Source: JBFMCC01 sp037445635 (GTDB lineage Bacteria; Chloroflexota; Anaerolineae; Anaerolineales; Villigracilaceae). From it: 64,000 bases of DNA. This document shows, piece after piece, positions 1-7,373 of the stretch (position 1 is its first letter; each line of letters begins with the position of its first letter). Location of the stretch: assembly GCA_037445635.1 (NCBI GenBank), contig JBBIKC010000003.1:75175-139174 (forward strand), in the 5' to 3' direction. Under the pieces are notes generated by a model, which was not told the origin of the DNA, made no database searches, and saw only the letters and a list, made by a program, of their open reading frames with translations. A program made the translations under genes and the position numbers.

Positions 1-372
1 CAACTCCTGACCACGCGGCTGGGATTCGCCACCCCGCGTCTCATCGCGGAAGCGGGATTCGGGTCCCGTTATGAAGCGGCCATGCAGGCCGCGGCGGAGA
101 CGTACGAGAAGTTGCATGCGTTCGATCCGCAGGTTGCGCAATACATCGTCCCAAACGGATTCAACCGCCGCGTGCTGGCGCAATTCAATTTACGCGAGGC
201 CTACCATTTCTGTCAATTGCGCGGCGCGGCCAACGCGCATTTTTCGATCCGCCGCGTCGCATTTCGAATGTACGAAGAAATGGCGCGTGTGCATCCGCTG
301 TTGACGAAGTTCATGCACCTGCCCGAGGGGACGTGGCGGGGAATCGAAGCGGAATATTTCGCAGGGGTATAA
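1..372 (+). CDS. ThyX-like protein, C-terminal part (partial)
   Basis: The reading frame is open from the first base of the window and stops at 370-372, so only the last 123 residues are present. They contain PNGFNRRVLAQFNLREAYHF followed by CQLRGAANAHFSIRRVA, which resembles the C-terminal half of FAD-dependent thymidylate synthase (ThyX)-type proteins, where an F-N-x-R-x-x-x-H-F helix is followed by an R-x-x-x-x-A-H/Q-x-x-I-R segment. ThyX methylates dUMP to dTMP using methylenetetrahydrofolate and FAD. The N-terminal part with the FAD-binding signature lies outside the window, so I cannot tell a true ThyX from a ThyX-fold paralogue. Confidence 0.6.
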   Translation, partial: QLLTTRLGFATPRLIAEAGFGSRYEAAMQAAAETYEKLHAFDPQVAQYIVPNGFNRRVLAQFNLREAYHFCQLRGAANAHFSIRRVAFRMYEEMARVHPLLTKFMHLPEGTWRGIEAEYFAGV

Positions 373-373
373 T
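368..373 (+). promoter_or_regulatory. -10 box (TATAAT) close to a start codon
   Basis: A perfect TATAAT overlaps the stop codon of the ThyX-like gene and is followed by six bases and then the ATG at 380. Transcription starting 6-7 bases after the box would begin at the ATG and give a leaderless mRNA. I see no good -35 box, so this is moderate evidence only. Confidence 0.45.
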
Positions 374-379
374 CTTTGC

Positions 380-1381
380 ATGTTCTTATCAAAACCTGTA
401 GTAATGACTTCGGTCGTTCTGCGACTAAAGTCGTTACTACGAAGTCCCATGTTATTCGTCTGTCTGGCGGGTTCGATTCTGTTTTCCGCCTGCGCTTCCG
501 AAGTTGAACCATCCCTTTCCCCTATCCCCTTAGAACCCTATCTCACAACCACTCCCAGCCCGACCGCGGTGCGCGCCTCAGGACTGGTCGAAACATTCGA
601 GACGCCCCTGCCAACGGCGACGCCATTCACCTACGTTGTCAAGGCGGGCGATACGATGAGCGAGATCGCCGAACAATTCGGCGTCTCGCTGGACGCGCTG
701 ATGGCCGCCAATCCGCAGGTCTCGCCCAGCGCCATGTCGGTGGGACAGACTTTGTTCATTCCGAGCGATCCCGCCAACCCGACCGGCGAGTCCACGCCGA
801 CGCCTGTCCCGTTCGCGGTGCCGCAGATCGAGTGTTATCCCACTGCGGACGGCGGGATGTGGTGTTTCGCGCTGGCGCGCAACGACACGGCAGACGCGTT
901 GGAGAATATCACTGCGCAGGTGATGCTGATCGGCGCGGAGGGGGAGACGCTTGCCAGTCAGACCGCGATCCTGCCGCTCGATCTCCTGCCGCCGGGCGGG
1001 GAGATGCCGATGGCGGTTTATTTCCCTGATGCGCCGTCCGATGCACGCGCGCAGGCGCGCATCCTGACTGCAATTGGCGTTCCGAACGATGATACGCGTT
1101 ACCTGCCCGCCCTGCTTCGAAACACGCTGGTCATTGTGGATGGAAGCGGGCGCACGGCGCGGGTCAGCGGGCAGGTGATTCTGCCGGAGGATAGTCTGCT
1201 CGCGAAGCAGGTGTGGGTGCTGGCAGTGGTCTATGACGAGGCGGGGCGGGTGAGCGGAGTCCGCCGCTGGGAGACGGACGCGGAATTGACGCCCGGGGGG
1301 AGTCTCACGTTCGATTTTATGGTGACCGGCCTCGGGTCCGCGATAGACCGCGTGGCGTTTTATGTCGAGGCGCGGCCTTAG
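380..1381 (+). CDS. LysM-domain lipoprotein
   Basis: This is a predicted secreted lipoprotein of 333 residues. The N-terminus has a basic stretch, a hydrophobic stretch and a lipobox (LFSAC near residue 38), followed by a Thr/Pro-rich linker. One LysM domain follows (YVVKAGDTMSEIAEQFGVSL to about residue 130), a fold that binds peptidoglycan or related glycans. The C-terminal 180 residues look like a beta-sandwich of the FxLYD kind, but I do not recognise them firmly. The ATG at 380 fits a leaderless start. ATG 449 (MLFVCLAG...) is the alternative, because residues 7-22 are encoded by a palindromic repeat (398-440) that seems to have been inserted at the 5' end. It probably acts at the cell surface. 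Confidence 0.75.
   Translation: MFLSKPVVMTSVVLRLKSLLRSPMLFVCLAGSILFSACASEVEPSLSPIPLEPYLTTTPSPTAVRASGLVETFETPLPTATPFTYVVKAGDTMSEIAEQFGVSLDALMAANPQVSPSAMSVGQTLFIPSDPANPTGESTPTPVPFAVPQIECYPTADGGMWCFALARNDTADALENITAQVMLIGAEGETLASQTAILPLDLLPPGGEMPMAVYFPDAPSDARAQARILTAIGVPNDDTRYLPALLRNTLVIVDGSGRTARVSGQVILPEDSLLAKQVWVLAVVYDEAGRVSGVRRWETDAELTPGGSLTFDFMVTGLGSAIDRVAFYVEARP
398..440. repeat. Palindromic repeat at the 5' end of the LysM gene
   Basis: GTAGTAATGACTTCGGTCGT and GCGACTAAAGTCGTTACTAC form an almost complete inverted repeat around a very short loop, with mostly G-T type mismatches. It lies within the annotated reading frame and encodes part of the long n-region of the signal peptide. It looks like a small dispersed palindromic element rather than ordinary coding sequence. 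Confidence 0.6.
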
Positions 1382-1402
1382 CCCTCACCCGCCCTTTGGG
1401 CA

Positions 1403-1437
1403 CCCTCCCCCAATCTCCAAAAGAAAATGGGGGAGGG
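1403..1437. terminator. Hairpin between convergent genes
   Basis: CCCTCCCCCA and TGGGGGAGGG form a perfect ten-base stem around an A-rich loop in the 67-base gap between two convergent genes. There is no T-run, so this may be a repeat element acting as a transcription barrier rather than a classical intrinsic terminator. The flanking CCGCCC..GGGCACC..CCCCCAA pattern resembles the larger palindrome at 59283-59391. Confidence 0.5.
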
Positions 1438-1448
1438 ATGATGAGAGG

Positions 1449-3026
1449 TCACTTTCCTTCCAGCCACATGTAACGTTCAATCGGGATATCAATTGGCGTG
1501 AACACGTAGCCTTTTACGTACGGTTTGACGAGCGCATAACTCAACGAGTGAACCGTGAATAATACGGCCGCGTCGTCCACGATCATCTGCTCGGCCTGCT
1601 GGTAGAGGGCAATGCGTTTGGAGATATCGCGTTCGGTGCGCGCCTGTTCGAGCAGGGAATCGAGCGCGGGGTTGGAGTAGTGACCGTTGTTCTGCGCTGA
1701 GCCGGTATGAAAGAGGATGTCCGCGAAATTTTCGGGGTCGGGATAGTCCGCGCACCAGCCTGTGCTGAGCAGCTGGCCATGGTTTCCCGCGTAGATCTGT
1801 TCGAGATAATAGTTCGGTTCGAGGTTTTCGATGGTGATCTTCACGCCCAGGTTCTGTTGCCACATTTGCACCATCGCGGCCACGTCCGCGCTCACGTCAC
1901 TGCCGATGCCCGCGTCGGTGAAGACGATGGGGGGCAGGTCGTTGCCGTATTTCGATTCGGCCAGTAATTTGCGCGCCGCTTCGGGATCGTAGGGCAGGCC
2001 TTTGAGATTCAAGTTGAAGCCCGGCAGGCCCGGCGGGTAAGGACCGATGGCCGGCAGAGCGCGGCCTCGCAGGACCACTTCGATGTATTTTTGCCGGTCG
2101 AATGCCATGCTGAAGGCCTTGCGCACGTTGAGGTCATCGAAGGGCGGTTTTTCGACATCGAACACCACGTAGCTGGTGCAAAGGTCCACGCCGCTGATCA
2201 CCTCGTTGTGCATCGGCTCAAACGGGTCGGTGAAGCGGTCCACCGCGTACAGCGGCAGGCCTGTGATGTCAATATCGCCCGCTTCGTAGAGGCGGAAGCC
2301 CACGCCCGAATACAGGTTGAGCACCACATAGGGAATTGAAGGCGGGCCGAGGTAGAAATCCATATTGCGCTCGTAGACCTTGCGCTCGAAAGGAATCCAT
2401 TCCACCAGTTTGTACGGCCCCGTCCCGTTGGGGCGGCGGTACCAGTCTTCGCCCGATTCCACATTGGCCTTGTCCACTACGAAGGCGGTGGCGTAGGTGA
2501 GTTTCATCAGGAAGTAGGGCTTGGGCGCGTCAATCGTCACTTGCAGGGTGTGTTCGTCGAGCGCCTTCAATCCGCTGATGTGGTCGGCCTGACCCGCGTT
2601 CATTTCCTTCACGCCGACGATATCGCCGAGATAGGTAAGCACCGTGTCCGATTGCAACGCCGGGTCGGCGGCGCGCTCCCACGAATAGACGAAGTCTTGC
2701 GCGGTGACGGCGCGTCCATCGTGGAACTTGGCGTTGAGGCGCAGGTGGAAGGTGTACACCGTCCCGTCGGTGCTCACCTCCCAGCTTTCGGCCAGGTCGG
2801 GCGTCAGGTTGAGACGCGGGTCGAAGGAGACAAGTCCGCTGAACACGCGCTTGTCGCCCGAGCCGTACGTGGTGGCGGGATCGTACGTGCGCGGGTTGGT
2901 GCTTTCGCCTCCCGCGAGGACGAGGGCCTGGTTCAGCGGAACCTGGATTTGCCCCGCCGACGCGCTGGGACGCGCGGCGACCATCGTCACCGCGGCGAGC
3001 AGGAAGAGGACGAAGACGCGTTTCAT
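1449..3026 (-). CDS. Peptide ABC transporter substrate-binding protein
   Basis: This 525-residue protein belongs to the OppA/DppA family (bacterial extracellular solute-binding family 5), which captures peptides or other solutes outside the membrane for an ABC importer. A signal peptide is visible at residues 1-25 (basic start, hydrophobic core, ASA cleavage region), without a lipobox cysteine. Family-typical blocks follow: LAESWEVSTDGTVYTFHLR, FHDGRAVTAQDFVYSW, GTGPYKLVEW and VRKAFSMAFDR. I chose the ATG at 3026 because GGAGGT lies upstream and it overlaps the TGA of the upstream peptidase gene (ATGA), which indicates translational coupling. No permease or ATPase genes adjoin it. A complete peptide transporter is encoded at 34-41 kb. 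Confidence 0.9.
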   Translation of the reverse strand: MKRVFVLFLLAAVTMVAARPSASAGQIQVPLNQALVLAGGESTNPRTYDPATTYGSGDKRVFSGLVSFDPRLNLTPDLAESWEVSTDGTVYTFHLRLNAKFHDGRAVTAQDFVYSWERAADPALQSDTVLTYLGDIVGVKEMNAGQADHISGLKALDEHTLQVTIDAPKPYFLMKLTYATAFVVDKANVESGEDWYRRPNGTGPYKLVEWIPFERKVYERNMDFYLGPPSIPYVVLNLYSGVGFRLYEAGDIDITGLPLYAVDRFTDPFEPMHNEVISGVDLCTSYVVFDVEKPPFDDLNVRKAFSMAFDRQKYIEVVLRGRALPAIGPYPPGLPGFNLNLKGLPYDPEAARKLLAESKYGNDLPPIVFTDAGIGSDVSADVAAMVQMWQQNLGVKITIENLEPNYYLEQIYAGNHGQLLSTGWCADYPDPENFADILFHTGSAQNNGHYSNPALDSLLEQARTERDISKRIALYQQAEQMIVDDAAVLFTVHSLSYALVKPYVKGYVFTPIDIPIERYMWLEGK

Positions 3027-4402
3027 TGCGGACCTCCGTTTTTCTTTTTTTGATTGCGAATTACCAGGCCGATTGCGATGCCGCCGAGGATGAGCAGGAT
3101 GAGACAGCAGATGCCGAGCAGGACGAGTGTCAGCACGATGGGTATCTCCTCCAGCGTGCGCGTGGGCGCGGGTTCGGTCGGCGAGGAGAACGAGGAGGTG
3201 GGGACGACCATCGGGGTGACCGCCACAGGCGAGTCGCCTCCGATGGGGATGATGGTCGGGACGATGGTGGGAGTGGGAAGCGCGGTGGGCTGCGCGGAGA
3301 CGGTCGTCGGTCGGGCTCCGATCGCCTGTCTCCATTCGGCTTCGAGCCCCTCCACGTTGAATCCGTAAATGTCCCGCAGGGCGTCGTCAATCGTCGTCCC
3401 GTCGCGCAGGGCGGCGAGCAGCGAATTCATTTTTTCCTGCCCGTGCGCCTCGATCAGATATTTGACCACGCTGTATGACTGGCTGTACGAAAGCGTGGCC
3501 TTATCGCGGATCTCCGAGAAGCCGCCGCTGAGGGAACGGAGGCTGAGCAGTGTATCGTTTGCGATTGCGTCTTCGAGTTGCTGCTGCGAGAAGGGATCGA
3601 GGTCGCCCTCGCTGTAGACCGCCAGTCCCTCATTGAGCCAGGTGGGGACTTCACCGAGGCACGAGAAGGTGAGGTGGCCGACGAGGACGTGCGTCAGTTC
3701 GTGGACGATGGAATCCCTGCCCCAGTCCAGGTCCTGCTCCGAGACGCCCAGGATGACGATATCGTTGACCGGGTAGGCCTGTCCGCCCGTCCAGGATGGC
3801 TCGTACAACACTGCGTCTTTCATGTCGTTTGTGTCGGCATAGATGTAGAAATCCACCGGGGCGTCGAGACTCAGCCCTGCATCCTTTTGCAGAAGTTCCA
3901 GCCCGTCGGCCGCGGAGTCGAGCAGAGTCTGCGCGAAGGCTTGGTCGCCCGAATACCAGTGCAGGCGCAGGTCGCCATCGCTAATGGTTTCCCAGTCGTG
4001 TTCGGCGTCGAGCCAGGTGACGGTCTTCTCTTCCGTGAGGGTCTCCTGGCCGTTTGCATCCACGATGCGCCAGCGCCACCAGACGGTTTCACCCGGCGGC
4101 AGGGATCCCGACTGGCGCATGTCCCATGTCCATTCGACGGAGACCTCCTCTGCAGGTTCGAATTGCGGGAAGGCCTTGGCGATGACCGTCCCGCAGGTCA
4201 GTTGGTCCGCACCGTATTCGAGCGTGACCGAGACGACGGGCGCGCTGTTCGAGATCTGGGCGCGGAAGGTGATGGTGTCTGGAAATTGGATTTCCACCAC
4301 ATTGCCGGTGAAGGAGGCCGCGGGGGAAGCCGCCCTGGCCGGGTGGAAAGAAGTGAGCAGTAACAATAAAAACAGGGAAATCGTCATTCTTTTAGCCTGC
4401 AT
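3023..4402 (-). CDS. Membrane-anchored MA-type zinc peptidase
   Basis: This 459-residue protein is a predicted gluzincin metallopeptidase of the peptidase MA-like group. The zinc site is visible as HELTH (His234, Glu235, His238) with a downstream NEGLAVYSEG segment that can supply the third ligand. The N-terminus carries a signal peptide (MTISLFLLLLLTSFHPARA). Residues 30-130 form a probable beta-sandwich. After the protease domain come a Thr/Pro-rich linker and a C-terminal transmembrane helix ending in a basic tail, so the catalytic domain should sit outside the cell, tethered to the membrane. The start at 4402 is supported by GGAGGTATCC just upstream. It is coupled to the peptide-binding protein gene by an ATGA overlap, so extracellular proteolysis followed by peptide capture is a reasonable inference. 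Confidence 0.8.
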   Translation of the reverse strand: MQAKRMTISLFLLLLLTSFHPARAASPAASFTGNVVEIQFPDTITFRAQISNSAPVVSVTLEYGADQLTCGTVIAKAFPQFEPAEEVSVEWTWDMRQSGSLPPGETVWWRWRIVDANGQETLTEEKTVTWLDAEHDWETISDGDLRLHWYSGDQAFAQTLLDSAADGLELLQKDAGLSLDAPVDFYIYADTNDMKDAVLYEPSWTGGQAYPVNDIVILGVSEQDLDWGRDSIVHELTHVLVGHLTFSCLGEVPTWLNEGLAVYSEGDLDPFSQQQLEDAIANDTLLSLRSLSGGFSEIRDKATLSYSQSYSVVKYLIEAHGQEKMNSLLAALRDGTTIDDALRDIYGFNVEGLEAEWRQAIGARPTTVSAQPTALPTPTIVPTIIPIGGDSPVAVTPMVVPTSSFSSPTEPAPTRTLEEIPIVLTLVLLGICCLILLILGGIAIGLVIRNQKKKNGGPQ

Positions 4403-4433
4403 GGATACCTCCTTGGTAAGCAGTGACGGACGT

Positions 4434-4439
4434 ATTATA
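4434..4439 (-). promoter_or_regulatory. -10 box for the peptidase operon
   Basis: TATAAT on the minus strand lies 31 bases before the ATG at 4402, with the ribosome-binding site between. The -35 region is not clear. It lies back to back with the plus-strand promoter at 4477-4505, so the two operons are divergently transcribed from a region of about 70 bases. Confidence 0.5.
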
Positions 4440-4476
4440 CCGGGAATGAGTCTAACAATAGTGAAAATCCGCTTAA

Positions 4477-4505
4477 TTGACTCATCCTCCCCTTGCAAGT
4501 ATAAT
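4477..4505 (+). promoter_or_regulatory. Sigma-70-type promoter of the signalling operon
   Basis: TTGACT (4477-4482) and TATAAT (4500-4505) are separated by 17 bases, a near-consensus housekeeping promoter. Transcription would start near 4512, about 34 bases before the DUF4388 gene, leaving room for the GAGG ribosome-binding site. No other strong promoter is apparent before 18.4 kb. Confidence 0.75.
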
Positions 4506-4545
4506 CTTTCCAATCATCCCCGCTAAGGGGACTTATTGAGGACGA

Positions 4546-5352
4546 ATGGCACTGCGCGGTAACCTGAGAGATTTTACAATCACCCAACTGCTCAACCTGA
4601 TCAATCTGGCTGGCAAGACGGGGACATTAATTGTGGACGGGCCGACGGATCAGGCGGCGGTGGCGTTTCGAGAAGGGAAATTGGCCTACGCGCGCATCGG
4701 GCACGAGGACAACCGTCTGGCGACCGTGTTGCACAAGGCCAACAAATTGACTGTCAACCAGTACCGTGCGCTGGTGGAGCGGGCAGGCCAGATGACGGAT
4801 AAGGAACTGGGCCTGTTACTGATCAACGCCGGGTACGTCTCGCAGGAAGACATCCTGCTCAATCTGCAGCAGTATTTTACGGAGGTCGTCCGCCGTCTGT
4901 TCACGTGGGTGGAAGGCTTCTTCCGTTTCGAGGCGGAGATGCTCCCGCCGGAGGACCGCATCAACGTGCGGCTCGACCTGGAGAACATTATCATCGAAGG
5001 CTCGCGGCAGTTGCGCGAGTGGGAGCAGTTGCAGGACGAGATCCCCAGCCTGGATATGGCGCTCAAGTTCACCGAGCGCCCGCTCAAGAATGTGAACCTG
5101 AGTGTGGAGGAATGGCGGGTGGTCTCGTACATCAATCCGAAAAACACAATGAAGCAGATTGCCGCGGCCAACAAACTGAACGAGATGGACATCCGCCGCA
5201 TTGTGTACGGATTGTTGCAGGCCGGGCTGGTGGAAGTGACCCGCCCCGAAGGCATAGCGCCGCCGATCCCCAGCCGCATGTTCCCGACCGAGGACAAGGA
5301 AGAGCAGAAATCGCTGGTCAACCGCCTGATCGGGCGGATCCGTTCGTTATAG
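4546..5352 (+). CDS. DUF4388 (PATAN) protein with C-terminal winged helix
   Basis: This 268-residue cytoplasmic protein begins with a DUF4388/PATAN domain (MALRGNLRDFTITQLLNLI, AGKTGTLIVDG, REGKLAYARIG, and a later FRFEAE block; residues 1-140). The C-terminal part from about residue 175 (ERPLKNVNLSVEEWRVVSYI, AAANKLNEMDIRRIVYGLLQ) looks like a winged-helix segment. DUF4388 proteins commonly sit beside GTPases, response regulators and chemosensory genes and are thought to be adaptor proteins; no enzymatic role is established. It is the first gene of the operon, preceded by a GAGG site, and 27 bases upstream of the GTPase gene, so it may regulate or recruit that GTPase. Confidence 0.8.
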   Translation: MALRGNLRDFTITQLLNLINLAGKTGTLIVDGPTDQAAVAFREGKLAYARIGHEDNRLATVLHKANKLTVNQYRALVERAGQMTDKELGLLLINAGYVSQEDILLNLQQYFTEVVRRLFTWVEGFFRFEAEMLPPEDRINVRLDLENIIIEGSRQLREWEQLQDEIPSLDMALKFTERPLKNVNLSVEEWRVVSYINPKNTMKQIAAANKLNEMDIRRIVYGLLQAGLVEVTRPEGIAPPIPSRMFPTEDKEEQKSLVNRLIGRIRSL

Positions 5353-5379
5353 TCATTATCGCCGGAAGGAATTGCACTT

Positions 5380-5919
5380 ATGCAGACAGTCAAAATGGTG
5401 GTCACCGGGCCGTTCAGCGCCGGGAAGACGCAGTTCATTCAATCGGTCAGCGAAATCGACGTGGTTTCGACCGAGCGAAAGATATCCTCCTCGGAGGAAC
5501 GCGCCGTGAAGGACGCCACCACGGTCGCGATGGACTTCGGCCGCATCACCGTGGACGAGGACCTGGTCCTGTACCTGTTCGGGACGCCCGGCCAGAAGCG
5601 CTTCGACTTCATGTGGGAGATCCTCTCGGAGGGTATGCTTGGGTTTATCGTCATGGTGGACAGCACCCGTCCCGAGACGTTCCGCGAGGCGCGCAGTATC
5701 CTCGAGACCTTCCGCGCCTACGCGCCGACTCCGTACGTGGTCGCTGCCAACAAGAAGGATAAGAAAGACGCCTGGGAACTCGATGACATGCGTCACGCCC
5801 TGCGCCTCGACTCGAAGGTGAAACTGCTGTCGTGCACGGCCACGAACCGCAAGTCGGTCAAGGCAGTGCTTCTGGAATTGTTGTACAGCATTCTCGCAGA
5901 AATGGAGTCGGGGGGATAG
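5380..5919 (+). CDS. MglA/Rab-like small GTPase
   Basis: This is a 179-residue Ras-superfamily protein of the bacterial MglA-like type. The GTP-binding motifs are intact: G1 GPFSAGKT (residues 10-17), G2 Thr in DATTVAMDFG, G3 GTPGQ (a DxxG variant), G4 NKKD and G5 SCTATN. In Myxococcus, MglA is a polarity switch controlled by MglB. No MglB/roadblock gene is visible here, so the DUF4388 protein upstream or the V4R protein downstream may be its partner. It lies between those two genes with gaps of 27 and 24 bases. GTP hydrolysis is well supported; the process it controls is unknown. Confidence 0.85.
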   Translation: MQTVKMVVTGPFSAGKTQFIQSVSEIDVVSTERKISSSEERAVKDATTVAMDFGRITVDEDLVLYLFGTPGQKRFDFMWEILSEGMLGFIVMVDSTRPETFREARSILETFRAYAPTPYVVAANKKDKKDAWELDDMRHALRLDSKVKLLSCTATNRKSVKAVLLELLYSILAEMESGG

Positions 5920-5943
5920 GGGCCTTCCGGCGTTTGATCACCC

Positions 5944-6744
5944 GTGTCCTCGATCACCACCGATCAGGGTATCGTCCACTACGAAGTTTACGGTCGCGGG
6001 CGGCCTGTCATCCTGTTGCACGGCTGGCTCGGCTCCTGGGGTCTCTGGCAGGAGACGATGTCCATTCTGGGGCAGGCGTACCGCACCTACGCGCTGGATT
6101 TTTGGGGGTTTGGCGAATCGGGTAAGAAGCGCGAGACCTATGCCGTTCAGGATTTCGTCAGCCTGGTGGACCAGTTCATGGAGCAGCTGGGCATCGCCCG
6201 CGCGCCGCTCGTCGGTCACAGCATGGGCGGGACGGTCAGCCTGTCGGTGGCGATCCGTTACCCGCACCGTATCAGCAAGGTGGTCGTCGTTGGATCGCCC
6301 ATTGTCGGTTCATCCCTCGCGCCCCTGTTGAAACTGGCGGGCTATCGTGTGAATGCCTTTCTCCTTTTCAATCTGATGGGCCCGTTTCGTGCCTGGATGA
6401 AGTACTTCTATTCCCGCGTCATATGCAGCGACCCGCGCTTCCCGGAGATGATGGACCGCGACCTCTCGCGCACCACTCTCGAATCCTTCCTCCTGAGCAT
6501 CGCCTCCCTGCGCCGTACCGACCTGCGCCCCATGCTCGACCAGATCAAGGTTCCCGCGCTGGGCATCTATGGCGACAAAGATAAGGTCGTCCATCCGCTT
6601 CAATGGCGACAGATGCAGGCGGGGATTGCCCATGCAAAGATTGTGCGGTTCGAGAAAGCCGGTCATTTCCCCATGCTGGAAGAGCCGATTCCCTTTACGC
6701 AGACATTGAAATCCTTCCTCGACGAAGAGACACCCTCCTCATGA
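5944..6744 (+). CDS. Alpha/beta hydrolase
   Basis: This 266-residue alpha/beta-hydrolase-fold enzyme has the full catalytic set: oxyanion-hole segment LLHGWLGS, nucleophile elbow GHSMGG (Ser93), an acid in YGDKDKVV and the histidine in AGHFPMLE. The start is GTG at 5944. The gene overlaps the next by four bases (ATGA). It resembles the protein at 18624-19403 closely in length and sequence (both have VHYEV, RPxxxLHGWxGSW, ALDxWGFGE), so the two are paralogues bracketing the operon. The substrate is unknown; an ester, lactone or acyl thioester linked to the acyl-ACP-reductase-like enzyme in the same operon is a speculation. Confidence 0.85.
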   Translation: MSSITTDQGIVHYEVYGRGRPVILLHGWLGSWGLWQETMSILGQAYRTYALDFWGFGESGKKRETYAVQDFVSLVDQFMEQLGIARAPLVGHSMGGTVSLSVAIRYPHRISKVVVVGSPIVGSSLAPLLKLAGYRVNAFLLFNLMGPFRAWMKYFYSRVICSDPRFPEMMDRDLSRTTLESFLLSIASLRRTDLRPMLDQIKVPALGIYGDKDKVVHPLQWRQMQAGIAHAKIVRFEKAGHFPMLEEPIPFTQTLKSFLDEETPSS

Positions 6745-7367
6745 ATCCTTCACGGCAATTTTTCTATCCAAACCAGATGGGGAGGATCATGCTTGCCTCG
6801 CTCGAAGAGGTGGTCGGGCGGAACGGCATCAATGCGGTGCTCAACCTCGCGGGTCATCCCGAACTAATCGGCAACTACCCGCCCGCCGACCTCGAACGGG
6901 AATTCTCCTTCGAGACCGTCAGTGGACTGCATGTCGTGCTGGAACAAGCCTATGGTCCGCGCGGGGGGCGTGGCCTGGCGCTGCGGGCCGGGCGCGTCTG
7001 TTTCAAGTACGGGATGCGCGAATTCGGTCCGATGATGGGGCTGACGGAGACCGCTTTTCGCCTCCTGCCGCTGAACGCGAAATTGAAGACCGGCGGACAG
7101 GCCTTCGCCGACCTGTTCAACCGCCTGACCGATCAACGCGTCCGCCTCGAAGACGCCGGGGCGAAATTGCTCTGGCACATCGAACGCTGTCCGCTTTGCT
7201 GGGGACGTCATACCGGCGAGCCGTCCTGTCACATGGCTGTAGGACTGTTGCAGGAATGTTTGTACTGGGTGAGCGGTGGTAAGATATTCAATGTCGAAGA
7301 GACCCAGTGCGTCGCCGAAGGCGACCCGGTCTGCACGATCGAAATTGACAAGACGCCTCTGGCCTAG
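6741..7367 (+). CDS. V4R-domain protein
   Basis: This 208-residue cytoplasmic protein contains a V4R (4-vinyl reductase) domain in its C-terminal half, a small-molecule-binding fold first seen in bacteriochlorophyll BchJ and in XylR/DmpR-type sensors. The characteristic Cys/His set is present: ERCPLCWGR, a second Cys and His in PSCHMAVG, then ECLYWVSGG and a closing QCVAEGDPVCTIEI. Start 6741 is chosen because its ATG overlaps the TGA of the hydrolase gene. The next gene starts 7 bases after its stop. It probably senses a hydrophobic or lipid-like ligand, possibly one made by the neighbouring enzymes (inference). Confidence 0.75.
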   Translation: MNPSRQFFYPNQMGRIMLASLEEVVGRNGINAVLNLAGHPELIGNYPPADLEREFSFETVSGLHVVLEQAYGPRGGRGLALRAGRVCFKYGMREFGPMMGLTETAFRLLPLNAKLKTGGQAFADLFNRLTDQRVRLEDAGAKLLWHIERCPLCWGRHTGEPSCHMAVGLLQECLYWVSGGKIFNVEETQCVAEGDPVCTIEIDKTPLA

Positions 7368-7373
7368 CAGGAT

